Below, piece after piece: positions 11,638-22,630 of a stretch of DNA of 64,000 nt. Numbering within the stretch: the first letter of the stretch is position 1; the number at the start of each line of letters is the position of its first letter. The stretch is from Zygnema cylindricum (taxonomy: Eukaryota; Streptophyta; Zygnematophyceae; Zygnematales; Zygnemataceae). Position numbers and translations under genes: made by a program. The DNA is taken from positions 348,342 to 412,341 of the forward strand of contig JBBHKE010000771.1 in assembly GCA_037447655.1 (NCBI GenBank), given 5' to 3'. A model generated the notes under the pieces. The model was not told the DNA's origin and ran no database searches. It worked only from the letters and a program-made list of their open reading frames with translations.

Positions 11638-12224
11638 TGTTAGTTTTTGGTGCGATTCCAAGCAATTCTCTGGTACTCCGATTTGCATCGTATTGTATGT
11701 GTGTGATAAGCAAATCGGTTTGTTTTATATATTCGATATTTTCAAGAGGAGAATCGTAGCGGAATTAAATCAGTTTGAAGTTTGTAGTTTTTTTATGCAG
11801 TTTTTTTGTCAAGACATGCAGACGTTCCCCACATATTATAGTGCGGTGGACATTTGACCCGTGGTTGATTATTACTAGAGCGCCACTTAATAAGTGTGTT
11901 TTCTTTAGGCTATTTAGCAATGTGCTCAGGATTAGCCAATCATCATTCACATAGAGAAAGACAAAACATGCATCCAGCTTTATTGATAGGGACAATCTGT
12001 CTATTTTGTTTGCAATCAAATTGTATCCCTTCCTCTTTATAATGGGAATATACAAATCTGTCTAAAGCGACTATGTGTCTATCCTATCTCTACCTACTCA
12101 AAACTCTGATCAAACTGCTTAGTCACTTGTCCTATGTGAGCCTTGTGTTATTTTGCTTTGGAGTCGAAAGTTTGTGGCGCTAAGATTTATCTTTGTTGAT
12201 CGTAATGGCCTACCCCACGTATCA
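11638..12224 (+). repeat. 3' LTR of copia A
   Basis: Matches 6190-6848 from tgttagtttttggtgcg to the terminal gtatca, with scattered substitutions. It lacks two of the three 39-bp units, which explains most of the length difference. No primer-binding site follows it, so this is a true element end. Confidence 0.9.
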
Positions 12225-13998
12225 TTTGATTCGCAGACAAATAGCATAAAAAAAAACCTCATAGGACTTAGCGTGACCAATTACCAATAAGCTAGTATCA
12301 AAATCTTCGAAAGTGTGAAAATCACTCAAAACAGATGTAGCCAAGATGCTATGATGATTGGTGTCGTGCATGAAATACAATCAAGGCAAAAAATGCATTA
12401 TAACTAGCAAGATCATGGTCAAAAGTATGTTCAATTGAAAAATAAATATGGATGACGGCAAAAAGTATATACATCATTGAAAAGATTAAACATGAATGTG
12501 ATAAAATAGATAAGGGAAAAATATTCTTTTGATCTGATATGGACCCAATCATACTAAGCCACAAAGTAACCACTAGGCTCTCGGGTCTTAATCGTATTTT
12601 TTGCAAGAGTAATGTATACTAGGCAACAAAACGAGAAACACTTCCAAATAAAAACTAAAAAAAAAATGAGATTTGGATGAAAAGCCACACTTTTCACCTC
12701 AAACCAAAATGAGCAAAACTAAATACATATACCTAAATTTTTCAACTGCCCGCGAAAAGCAAAGCCAAGTGGTGATGTTTCCTTAAACGACCTCCAATCC
12801 ACCACCTTGTAATAAGACGTAAGTTTGGAGGGAAACCTTCTGGACATGGTTTTGGCCGGTGGATAAAAAAGCTTAGGTAGAAATACAATAGGAAATATAT
12901 TTACTTTATTTAACCTCAACACCTAGATTGGAAAAAAAAAAAAAACTTGAATATTCGATAGTGAGAGAGCAACAGAAAAACTTTGCTGCCAAGAGAAAAT
13001 TCTTCTCCAAATGTTGAAAATTCCTAATCCAAGATTAACCGAAAGAAGAGCTACGCTACCCATATGCAACCTTAACCTATGTCAAAGCTATTTTACATGA
13101 TGGGAACTACTTAATATGTTGGCCAATACTGGGCCAACATCATTTGTTCTACGCTTAACAAAATCCAGAATCGAAGGGTAAAATCCCCCTTATCCAAATG
13201 TATTCGTGAACCTACGTGATTTCACAACCAAAATGCGCACCAATGAAAAAACGCCAACGAAACATCTATCGTACATAAAACTGGTATGTCGCGAGGGTCT
13301 AAACACAAGTAAAGCACAAACAAAATCGAAGTTATAAATAATTTCAAATGTGGGAATAAAATTACGAGTACGTTCCTCCAACCTCTTTTCGTACGACTTC
13401 TTAATGATAATCGCGGACGTCATTTGAATCGTGTAGCTACAAACTAAACAAAATGTTAGATTGCAAAATATTTAGCCAACTCATTTAGGAGTGTATGACA
13501 ACCATGGCAGACAAAAGGCCAGCCGCACGATAGTCTATGGAAAAACAAAGCACTCTATGTATAACCCTTAATCTCTACTTGTTCATGTATATGTAACTTG
13601 AAAACTCAACATCCTGTTAGTTTCCCTTTGTTCCACACGCAGAAAATGTGGAAAGACATTAGTGTCCAAAATGTCAAAAAATGGTTGACAAAGGTACCCC
13701 TAATCTCTAACTTGGTAAGACGTCGATTGAGGCTTGTAAATATTATCTAATTTTTTGGGAAGCGATGAGAAAACTAAACTTAATGTAAATTTTTGCTAAT
13801 AATGAGATGTTTGGTAAAATCTCTTCTTCAGATGAGATTGAAAAACTTCCTCACAAACAAAATTACCAAAGTATGCCGGAAAAGCCTAAGCTGATAGTCC
13901 ATAGCGGGCAACGGTTTGAAAGCTGAGATGAGAAAAAGGCAAATTTTGCGTCATACAAAATAAAAAAGATGCATACCAAAACAAATGTGCAACACTAG
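12225..13998. other. Unassigned DNA between copia A and copia B
   Basis: No gene is recognised. Open frames here (12349-12606, 12719-12922 and 13190-13423, all minus) carry no domain. The right part should contain the 5' end of copia B, but I could not match any of it to the copia B LTR at 17,980-18,799, so that end is lost or too diverged. Confidence 0.4.
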
Positions 13999-14690
13999 AT
14001 GATTACGGCTGGAAAAATCTGGGAGTCTAAGTATACCGGCGGTACCATAGCTGAGTATTGTTATAGTCTTAGAACACTAATAATAGAAAATGCATGTTCA
14101 GGTGGTGCGTTTCTTGATGATCTACAAGTTTTGTTCCTAATGAGAAGGCTTTCTAGTGAATATAAAAGAGTCTCTAACAATCTGGAAAAACTCGCACAAG
14201 CTAATTGGAATTTAGCGATTGCAATTCAGTATGTCATAGATGAAGAGTCTAGTCAAAAAACATTTAAAGGTATTAGACGGGCAGAAGCTTTTAACCCGTA
14301 GACTTTTAAAAATGAATAGTTTCAAAATAGTCACAATCAAGTTCCTCGCAAACCTCACATATGTTATTATTGTAATGCAAAATAACATGGATATAGGAGC
14401 TGCCCTGATTATATACAAGCTTCTGAGAAAAGTGTATTTCGGCAAAGATGGTTTATCAGAAAAATTGAAAATTCGACAACCTACAAAAACGTCGGCTTTT
14501 TCTTCGGAGACGAACAAAAATGATGATGAAATCCTCACTTTTTCCGAACCATCTGACAAAATATTATTTGCGCTGAACAATAGAACTAAAAGAGATAAAG
14601 ACTTTGGGAGGATCATGGATACCGGTGCGTCTCAACATTTGTGTTTGAACGGAGCATATTTTGATAATCTTCACCTAATATCTCCGTAGA
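13999..14690 (+). pseudogene. Copia B Gag and protease
   Basis: Gag is open at 13999-14301, with the copia Gag core (KIWESKYTGGTIAEYCYSL and later FLMRRLSSEYKRV). After a stop, a second frame (14240-14689) carries the rest. The zinc knuckle is not clear. The protease active site RIMDTGASQHLC near 14610-14645 keeps Asp-Thr-Gly. Gag's first residues and the 5' LTR are not visible upstream. Confidence 0.8.
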
Positions 14691-14699
14691 AAATTTATT

Positions 14700-15900
14700 A
14701 TGCGGAATGACAGTTTGTCATATCTGACGCTAAAAGCACGACAACACTCAAAGTTCTTATTGACGGTAAACAAGTTGAAAAAACACTTAACGATGTTCTT
14801 TATGTTCTTGACTTCAAGAAAAACCTCTTCACTACTTCGCTCGTAGAAAGCAAAGTTTTGGTTTTGAAGTGTTGCTGAAAAATAGGAAACAAGTAGTCAG
14901 TAAACAAGGTAGAGCAGCACTTATAGGAACTGGTGGTCCAAATCTGATGTATAGGCTTGATATTGCCAATTTTAATGAAAAAGATGTTTAGTATTCGGCT
15001 GTTTTGTTTGACAATAACTCATGGCATAAAAAACTTGGTCATATCCACTATGAAAATCTTGACAGAATGGTTAAAGAAGGTATAAATTCAAGAGTCAAAA
15101 TCAATAGCAAAGAAGAACATTTTTGTGATGGATGTGCTCTCGGAAAGTTTCATAAAAATCCTTTTCCTTTCGAAAAGAGCCATAGAGCAACTAGAGTGTT
15201 AGAAGTAATTCACTTTGATATATGGAGACTGGCTCTGATACCATCACCTGGTGGACTTCGTTTCATGGTGACCTTTACAGATGACTATTCTAGGTTCACA
15301 AAAATCTATTTTATGAAAGAAAAAAGTAAGGTGCTCTCTCATTTCAAATAATTCAAGATATAGAGCGAAAAAATTCACGGGGTTCCTATCTTACCGTTGA
15401 GATTAGACAATGGCGAGGAGTACTTATCACGTGATTTCATCAACTATCTTAAAGAAAACGAAATTTCTCGTCATTTAACGGTACCATATTTTCCAGAAGA
15501 GAATGGTGTAGCTGAGAGAGTTAACAAGACACTATCACATAGTGCTAGATCAATGGTGGCAGACAAAATATAAATGATATATTCTTGTTTGAAGCCTTCA
15601 ATTGTGCGGCATACATTAAAGATAAAATTATAATCTAGAGCAGTAAAAAATGAGACGCCGTAAGAATTATGGACAGGAACCAAACCAGAAGTTAGTCACT
15701 TTAGTGTATTTGGAAGCAATATTGTCATGTTAGATAATTCTCCACTTAAATGGAAAATGGAGCCAAAAGGTGTAGCGTGAATCTTACTAGGCTATGATAA
15801 TCAATCAAAAAGATATAGAGTATACTTATATGATGAAAAAAAAAATCTTTGTCACTAGAACTATTAGAATTAAAGATGAAGAGAAGTCAGTTGATGTCTT
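14700..15900 (+). pseudogene. Copia B integrase
   Basis: The zinc-binding half (WHKKLGHI at about 15022; CDGCALGK at about 15125) and the catalytic core are preserved. The first Asp lies in VIHFDIW near 15207, the second in LDNGEEY near 15400-15420, and the Glu in EENGVAERVNKT near 15500-15530, so all three catalytic residues remain. The frame is open from 15004 to 15351, with a stop at 15349-15351 and further stops downstream. Catalytic residues survive although the frame is broken. Confidence 0.85.
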
Positions 15901-16399
15901 TTAAATGATTCCAGAGAAAAAGGCTAAGAAAATTGCTGAATATGTTATTCTGGAACATAATTGGGCCAATCTTGAGTATAAGAGAAACACCGAACACGAA
16001 TAGCGATGAGAATGTCTCATCGCTGAATTAGCGACAAGTTGAAGTCGTCGCTGACCCTTCGATAGAAAAAGTTGGAGACGTCAACAAACCACAGGACCAA
16101 ACTGACCCGACTTTGAACTTTCGACGAATTGATCCAATTGCTAAACCACGAATCAGCAAAAATACAGAAATTAGCGACGAAACAACGTCGTCGCTGAACA
16201 AGCGACGAGAGCATCTTGTCGCTAACTTACCGAATCAAAACACAAATGGATAGACAATCTCACAAAAACGCAATGTAAGGCTTCCATCAATTTCAGCCAT
16301 AGACTTTCTAGGGGGAAGAAAGACAAGTAATCGACAGAATGCAAGTGCAAACTAATATCGAATCAATACAAATTTTTGAGGAGCCTCTCACCATTCAGT

Positions 16400-17290
16400 A
16401 AGCGTTCTCTCCACCGGAGAAAGAACAGTGGGTAGCACCAGCAAATGACGAAATCAAATCGATTATGGAGGCCCAAACGTGGGAACTTGTGGAACTTCTT
16501 CCGGATCGTAAAACAATTTGGAGTAAGTGGGTCTTTAAAGTAAAGCTTATTATAGATAATACCATCGAAAGATACAAAACTAGGTTAGTAGCAAAGGGTT
16601 ATAATCAAAAAGAAAGAATTGATTATGAAGAGACATTTTTACCAGTTGTCAAATTTCCAACAGTCCGTATTTTGTTAACACTGGCAACCATAGAAAATAT
16701 ACAAATACATCAAATGGATGTTAAGAGTGCCTTCTTACAAGGGGAATTAGAAGAAGTTATTTATGTGAAACAACCAAAAATGTACCAAGAGAAAGGGATA
16801 AAAAATTTGGTGTGCAAACTACTGAAATCACTTTATGGGCTCAAGCTGGCCTCAAAGGAATATAATCTAATATTAGACGAGTATTTGACTAGTCCTGGTT
16901 TCACTACGATTAGTTATGATCATTCAGTTTTTTTCTATAGAAAAAGAAGATGGAACATTTTTTTTTGCGATATATGTTGATGACTTGTTCATTATTTCAA
17001 AAACAATAGAGGGTATTAACAAAATCAAAACGGCTATAAAATATAGATTTGAAAAGAAAAATTTAGGGGAGGCATAATATATTTTTGGTATACAAGTAGA
17101 TAAAGAAAGGACTAAAAGAAATAATAGACTTAATTAAAAAGAGGCTAAAGGGAATATGTTGGAAAAATTTGACAAAAATGATGTAAAAAGAGTTACCATT
17201 CCTTTGGAATTCAGACATAAATTCGAGAGAGCAAAAATAGACTCAGGAATAATTGTGGAAGAAAATCTACAAATAGGGGAGTCAGAATTC
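16400..17290 (+). pseudogene. Copia B reverse transcriptase
   Basis: RT is open at 16465-16980, starting with WELVELLPDRKTIWSKWVFK and passing IHQMDVKSAFLQGELEE and SLYGLK. A one-base frameshift in a T-run near 16960 moves the active site FAIYVDDLFIISK (near 16970-17000) into another frame. YVDD itself is intact. Further stops follow before the RNase H region. Confidence 0.9.
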
Positions 17291-17299
17291 ATGGAAAAG

Positions 17300-17935
17300 A
17301 TTCCAATCGACAAAATGTTTGGAGTCTAATTTATTTTATGAATTGCACGCGTCCGGATATTGCGGTAGCAAAAGATGCTCTAAGCAAAAGTCTGCAGAAT
17401 CCAAGAAAATCAGATTGGGAGGCAAGAAACGAGTGTTAAGATACTTGGCAAGGACTCGAGTGTTCAAACTAACTCTAGGTGGAGACGAAGTATAACTTTA
17501 AACGTTGAGTGATGCCAGCTACGGTGAGATGCCGAGCAGACGATCAACAACGAATATGTTTTACAAGTAGAAAACAGAACGTGTTGCTGAAGCGGCAAGC
17601 TTTAGAAGATCACTGCCCAATCGAAAAAAGAGGCAGAATGCATGGCTGCATGCTCAGCCATCAAGGAATTGCTATGGGTTAAATCTATGCTCCAAAACCT
17701 ATGCTTCATGCAAAATGGTGTGCAAAATTTTTGGTGTGACATTCAAGCTGCCATCGCCATTGCATCTAATCCCGCACATCATTTCAAAAGAAAACATATA
17801 GATATCAGACTTTATTTTGTTCGAGAAAATGTCTTTGCCAAAATTGTGAAACTTTGTTATTTACCGGATTAGAAAATGGTGGCTGACATGTTCACAAAGG
17901 CCTAACTCGGTCCCAAGTTATAGTTTTGCAGAGAT
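17300..17935 (+). pseudogene. Copia B RNase H
   Basis: Conserved pieces include NCTRPDIAVA-like sequence near 17340 (broken), then 17642-17872 open with MAACSAIKELLWVKSML, the Asp-containing WCDIQAAIAIASNP, and HHFKRKHIDIRLYFVRE. The terminal KMVADMFTKA follows a stop at 17870. This is the usual end of a copia polyprotein, about 45 bases before the 3' LTR. Confidence 0.85.
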
Positions 17936-17979
17936 GGTTGTGGGTTAAGTGGTTTAAAGAGTTTAAACCTTTAGGAGAA

Positions 17980-18799
17980 TCTTTGTTTATAAAAGCTTTA
18001 GTCGTCTTTATATTTTGTGAGAGTAATATACATGACTTAACAAACATTTTCAAAACTTGTTTTAAAGTGTGTGTCAAAATTAGTTTGAATTGACAATCTG
18101 GACTGTTTGGAACTAAAGATATCACATCGGACGGTTCTTAAGTAAAAGAAAGATTACGAAATGGCGCGCACTACTCAATTATGACATAGCGTCCGAAAGA
18201 CAAGATTGGACAGACAAAAACCTACCAGAATCTGGAAATTGACCACAATGACGCCGCGACAAGTTTCGTCATGTATAATGTTTTCATGTCGGTGATGACC
18301 TTGTGGAAACTGGAATTTGTCATCACACGTAGTTGTATATTAGTATGTACGGTTAGTGATAAACATCCGTAGACAATTAAGGTTCGTCTGTACTGTACAA
18401 AATAGTAGACACCATAGATGAATTTAACATACATCATGTATTTAGTTAGAGTACATTAGAGTACGATTAAATAGTACGATAACATTGATTACAGTGCTTT
18501 GATTGGCTAATTAGAAAATAGTAGAATTTATTTGTATAAATTTTAGGACTTAGTTGCTTTGATGTATTCCTTTTTATAAGGTTTCAAAGAGCACATATGT
18601 GCAATTTAAGGGATATTTTTTGGGCTATATCTCTTGGGTTAATTGGGCGTTTTGCTTGGAACTTTGTGAATTGTTAACATACGCAGTAAACTGTACTCTC
18701 ATACAGTTTGGGGCAATTTGGCTATATTGACTGCTTTTGTGCACTCTCATACAGTTTGGGGCAATTTGGCCATATTGACTGCTTTTGTGCAGTGGATCA
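17980..18799 (+). repeat. LTR of copia B, followed by a full tRNA-type primer-binding site
   Basis: It starts after the purine run ttaggagaa (17971-17979), which fits a polypurine tract, and ends with ca at 18798-18799. TATA-like blocks lie near 18535 and 18575. A 48-bp unit is tandemly duplicated near the end. The bases ttggtatc at 18803-18810 match the start of the common plant primer site for the 3' end of initiator tRNA-Met (TGGTATCAGAGC), followed by divergence. The LTR therefore also heads a second, truncated copia. Confidence 0.65.
18695..18790 (+). repeat. 48-bp tandem duplication inside copia B LTR
   Basis: Units 18695-18742 and 18743-18790 are nearly identical (actctcatacagtttgggg start; one c/t difference in the middle). 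The high identity shows a late local duplication in the R/U5 part of the LTR. Confidence 0.9.
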
Positions 18800-18836
18800 A
18801 AGTTGGTATCTTAAGTGCTTCATATCTTCAGTTCTA

Positions 18837-18911
18837 TGATGACTACTACTTCTACTACTTCAGCAACTGTTGGAGGAGCGCCGTCTGTCATTGAACAACA
18901 ATCACCACTTA
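18837..18911 (+). pseudogene. Copia Gag N-terminal stub
   Basis: An ATG at 18837 opens MMTTTSTTSATVGGAPSV and about 25 codons in all before the sequence jumps to an RNase H reading. Its place 27 bases after the primer-binding site fits the start of Gag. An internal deletion removed everything from early Gag to late RNase H, leaving a mini-element between two LTRs. Confidence 0.6.
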
Positions 18912-19371
18912 GAAGGATGCCAGTTATAGAGATGTGCCTTTGAGACGATATACAATTGGATATGTGTTGCAAATTGGATGTGGTGCATGCTCCTGGAGTA
19001 CCAAACAAAAAAAAGTAGTTGCTCAATCCACTATGGAGGCTGAGTACATGATTTCTTCTGCTGCCACTAAAAAAATTATGTGGGTAAAATCTTTACGCGA
19101 AGAACTTGGGTTCATGAAATCTAAGACTCAGAATTTCTTTTGTGATAATGAAGCTGCTACTTCTATTATAGCTTATCCAAAACACCATTTCAAAGCTATA
19201 TATATGGATATACGACTAAGCTTTGTCAAAGAGAAGGTTGAGAATAAAATAATTAAACAGGTTCATAAAAGTGATAAAGAGATGATTGCAGACTTGATAA
19301 CAAAACCGGTGCATTCTCCTAAATTAAAATTCTGCAGAGAAAACTGTGGACTTCAATTAAAAATTGACTAA
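18912..19371 (+). pseudogene. Copia RNase H fragment (element B-prime)
   Basis: About 150 codons, open to the natural stop at 19371. The first catalytic Asp is in DASYRD (near 18916), the Glu in TMEAEYMISSAA (near 19030) and the next Asp in FFCDNEAATSII (near 19140). It then reads HHFKAIYMDIRLSFVKEKVE and the terminal DLITKPVHSPKLKFCREN. All three acidic residues are kept, so this piece is well preserved although the rest of the polyprotein is deleted. Confidence 0.85.
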
Positions 19372-19384
19372 GATTTGAAACGAG

Positions 19385-20285
19385 TGTTGAAAAAAAGTAA
19401 TTTATATTCAATTTTTAATTTAGACTCTATAGTGAAGAGAGAGAGAGAGTCACCATAGCTGCGGCCATAGTTAGAAAGAAACAGGCAGACAAACAAGCAA
19501 TTAGACAGATTGATAGATTACCAAAAAGCGGGCTTTAGCTGGATTTGAACCTGGGTCTATGGTGTACTATATAGGTACGCCTTAACCCCTTAGGCGTTAA
19601 CGAAACGATACCCATATATGGTTCGGGTATTAATTAAAGTGATATAGAAACGTCACTTGACTTAAACAGACCAAAATTAACGAAACGACATTTATAGTCA
19701 AACGACGCTCGCGGACGCGAATCTAACCGTGTAAAATACATGATCGGACATACGTCGTCGCCCTGCTAAACCCGAATGAATATTTGAAGGATTTCAAACA
19801 GCGCGGCCTGCTTGGTCATGTGGTGACACATCATTAGACGCTGTGAAAGATGGGAGGAGGAACGATGGCTCCCAAGTTGACAAGTGTTAACCAGATGGCC
19901 AAGTTGTACAATGGCCGTACAAAATGTATAATCGGTCACTGTACCTTCTTGTACTTCACACTCTTTTGATTGGCCTAGGGTAAAGTAGTAGGTAGATATG
20001 AGTAAGAGTTAATGGACTTAGCGTATTTGAGGCACCTCTCTCTCGGTGACCTTTTATATTTATATGTTTATATTTGGCTAACCATAACTTACTACTTAAA
20101 GGAGCAAATTCAATGATTCTTTTTGTGTTTGACTCAAGAGAGTATTGTCCTCATAGGGGTGAGGGTGGTCAAAATAGTTTTGTGCCTGGGTGGCATTTAT
20201 TGAGTGAGAAAGGTAAAGGGGCAAATGTTATTCTAGAGACTTTACATAGGCTGCTAATTTTGTGGGTTAACGAAAACCACACAAG
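19385..20285 (+). repeat. Family-T LTR (+ orientation)
   Basis: Starts tgttgaaaaa, like the E element LTR (TGTTGAAACTGG on the minus strand), just after the RNase H stop. It shares with E the purine block, the GTAC-rich core (near 19,915-19,965), the ggacttag block (20013) and the ttttatatttata TATA-like site (about 20,050). A primer-site-like ccttatggg follows at 20286, so it may be the 5' LTR of a further, truncated copia. A tRNA-like sequence lies inside it on the minus strand. Confidence 0.75.
19530..19606 (-). promoter_or_regulatory. tRNA-like A-box/B-box sequence inside family-T LTR
   Basis: On the minus strand, gcctaaggggttaaggc (19579-19595) resembles a tRNA D-arm/A-box. GGTTCAAATCC (19541-19551) is a perfect match to the RNA polymerase III B-box consensus. 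Spacing between them is tRNA-like. The T-arm and acceptor stem do not pair well, so I do not call a functional tRNA. Equivalent positions in five other family-T LTRs hold related sequences, always antisense to the element. Confidence 0.6.
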
Positions 20286-20380
20286 CCTTATGGGTAATGG
20301 TTGGAGGGTAATTTGCCGATTGCTAAAAAAAGTGCACATACGATCAACTATTCCACATTTGTGTAATACCAATGCGATAT
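20286..20380 (+). pseudogene. Primer site and Gag stub after family-T LTR
   Basis: ccttatgggtaatgg (20286-20300) aligns with the half-tRNA primer site ggttatgggccca of other elements. The frame through it reads SLMGNGWRV, which lines up with the QVMGPPSRV start of the element E Gag. After about 80 bases the sequence switches to gypsy G1. This is the truncated 5' end of a copia. Confidence 0.5.
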
Positions 20381-21480
20381 CAAATTGCATCCTATACCAC
20401 CAATAGCGTGCTTGCAGCAGGCTTAAGGTGCGTTTGGTCCCATAGTGACCCAGCTCGGCGTGAATTTGTTATATCACCGAGAGGTGTTCAGTCGAGCGGG
20501 GCATGTGTCTTTGACTGCCGTCTGCTAACAATCAAACTATTGATCCACCTAACCAAATATATTTTTTAGCTCTTTTCTTTACTCGTTCCTCCTCCTCGGA
20601 TGTAGTGACTGGTCGGAAAGGTTCTGACAAGAAGAAAGGAATTAGTGCTCTATCCCTCCATTGATCTACAGCAGAACGGGAGTTGGTTAGCGAAGCTAAA
20701 GAATGTGTGATATAAGACGTTGCTGACATAGTTGCTAAGTCGTTATCTAAATCATGCCGGACTCCATTGTCTGTGGTCCTTGGCAAAGGATTTCTAGAAA
20801 TGTCGTCTGCATTCAGGCTAAGTAATCTTGGACTATGACTTATTTCCACATCATATACTTGTAAAATTAATGCGTATTTCGCTAATTGTCTTGACAGTTT
20901 ATCGTTGTCATCAGCTAACGTAAAGGTTGATGGTTGGTTAGAAGTTTAAACAATTTTTTTTTTTATGTAAAAGTAGTGATGAAAGTGTATATTACCCCAA
21001 AATGTCGCCAAACATTCTCTTCCCCAATTACTGTAATTTGACTCCGCATGATTATTATTTCTGCTTGCGTAAGCGACCACGATTTCTACTCTTGTTAGTT
21101 CACGCTGAGTTAAGATAGCCGCAATGCTAAATTTGCGACCACGATTTCTACTCTTGTTAGTTCACGCTGAGTTAAGATTGCCGCAATGCTAAGCTTTCCA
21201 AAGTCTGTTTGTAAGCAGAAAGGTAATTTGTGATTAGGAGGTTAAAAGATGGGAGCACAAAAAAGGGTATCTTTGAACTTTTGGAAAACGGAAATCTGAT
21301 CAGGTCCTTTGAAAGGGACTTTTTTTTAAGTAGATCGTTCAATGGTGAAACGACATTGCTGAAACTAGGGACAAAATCTGTGATAAAAATTAGCTAGTAT
21401 TAAGAAGGCTCGAAGACTCGTGAGATCAACGGGGGTAAGTAGTTTGTTGATAGCATCAGTTTTTGCTTTAAGTGGTGTGA
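20381..21480 (-). pseudogene. Gypsy G1 RNase H and linker to integrase
   Basis: The RNase H part (about 20,850-21,480) aligns with the better-preserved G2 region at 31,433-31,900. The linker (20532-20849) starts ISHSPRLLSLNADDISRNPLP, matching G2 RPSLLSLNADGISQNPL, the end of RNase H in gypsy elements. A 62-bp tandem duplication disrupts the RNase H frame. The integrase-proximal tail runs to 20,381 and is then cut. Confidence 0.75.
21073..21196 (-). repeat. 62-bp tandem duplication in G1 RNase H
   Basis: Two units, 21073-21134 and 21135-21196, both start gcgaccacgatttctactct and are almost identical. G2 has one unit at the matching place. 62 is not a multiple of three, so the duplication shifts the frame. 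The near-identity shows it is recent relative to the divergence of G1 and G2. Confidence 0.9.
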
Positions 21481-21484
21481 TTCA

Positions 21485-22110
21485 TTAGGAGGAAATGAAA
21501 TTTCGAAGGTAAGGCACACCCTCGGACCGGAAAGTACATTTAGCTGGATGACATTTTAATCCGACCTTTTTCAGTTCAATTATAACCCATTCGATATAAG
21601 TTGCGTGATCTTCAATTGTGGCAGAGGCAATAATCAAATAATCAATATAACATCGTGCAAACTTGCAACCACCTAAAACTAAATCCATTACTTTTTGAAA
21701 AATTGTGGGGCGTTTCTTAAGTCCAAAAGGCATCACAGACCTTTCCCAACGACCATCACTACCCCAAAAAACTGTTTTATGCTTATCTTTCTCCTCTATT
21801 TGAATATGGTTAAAGCCTTGTCGTAAATCAATAATACTCAAATATTTAGCGCCTCCTACATGATCAAATTATTTTTTCGACCAATGGCATTGGATGTCGA
21901 TTTTGTATGGTTATAGCATTGAATTCACGGTAATCGTCGCACATTCGGTGATCGGTAAAGTTTCTTTCGGCATGTTTTTTTTGGGGCATGATAGTGGGTG
22001 TTGCAAAAAGAAAGTCCGACCGATTAATGAGGCCAGCTTCATCCAATTCAGTACAACGTTGGTCCGATAAATCCCTTTGCGTTTGAGATAAGCGTTGTTT
22101 TGGTTTTAAA
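21485..22110 (-). pseudogene. Gypsy G1 reverse transcriptase (active site YIDY)
   Basis: Two frames cover RT. 21864-22046 holds the N-terminal fingers (SDFLFATPTIMPQKK, then MCDDYREFNAIT and RHPMPLVEKI). 21485-21841 holds IDLRQGFNHIQIEE, MPFGLKKRPTIFQ and the active site. The active site reads RCYIDYLIIAS: the second aspartate of YIDD is tyrosine (codon near 21639). G2 keeps YIDD, so the change is specific to this copy and would abolish polymerase activity. The two parts are separated by a frameshift near 21,850. Confidence 0.9.
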
Positions 22111-22329
22111 ATGGACGATTGTCTTCGAGATTTATAGATATTTTATACATGGTATGGTGACCAAGATCATTCATTGTTAAAGAAAAAGTGTCGATTTTTC
22201 CCAGAATCACTTTGTTTAGTAGATCATGTTCAGATTGAGAGAGATTAAAGCCAAATTTCCTTCTAGAAGTTTCCGAACCTTTAATCGTCATTGCTTCTAT
22301 GGCTTGTTCAAAAGCTAGCTGTTCATCCG

Positions 22330-22630
22330 CGATAAATGACTAACCTAATGAGTAAACAACCGGTGTTTCCAGTAAGCAGTTTTTCCAATGGTGCCAGTTG
22401 CGAGCAGGAATGGTTGCGGTCAAGTGACGAGGTGTTGAAATATGACTAAAGGGAGTAGATTGGGCAGCATTATATGCCAGAATGGACCATGACATGTGAC
22501 TAAGATTCAAAAAATCGTAGATGGTGAGTTCTAGAGAAGGTTTTATAGACGATGGAAAGAGGAAAAAATAAAAAGGTGTCTCTCTAAAGGTGACTAGAGA
22601 TCGTGTAGTTATAGGTTTTGAAAATGATGA
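22330..22630 (-). pseudogene. Gypsy G1 region between methyltransferase and RT
   Basis: A connecting stretch of the polyprotein, matched in G2 (about 32,820-33,120) and partly in G3 (about 41,560-41,900). Conserved blocks include the ctatggcttgttcaaaagctagctgttcatc segment near 22,300 and the ccatgacatgtgactaagattcaaaaaatcgtagat segment near 22,490. I recognise no domain in it. Conservation among three copies suggests it was once a translated linker or the N-terminus of RT. Confidence 0.5.

Larger units (their letters stand above)
6190..12224 (+). mobile_element. Copia LTR retrotransposon A (near complete, defective)
   Basis: A full-length Ty1/copia-type element with two LTRs (6190-6848 and 11638-12224), a primer-binding site directly after the 5' LTR, then gag, protease, integrase, RT and RNase H in the copia order. 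The flanks attga (6185-6189) and tttga (12225-12229) look like a 5-bp target-site duplication with one change. Coding regions are broken by several frameshifts and stops, so the copy is inactive. The LTRs differ by substitutions and by extra 39-bp units in the 5' LTR. That implies an old insertion. Confidence 0.9.

Noticed and set aside
19530-19606. A functional tRNA gene
   Set aside because: A and B boxes are good, but acceptor and T stems pair poorly and related sequences recur inside LTRs, so it is called tRNA-like.
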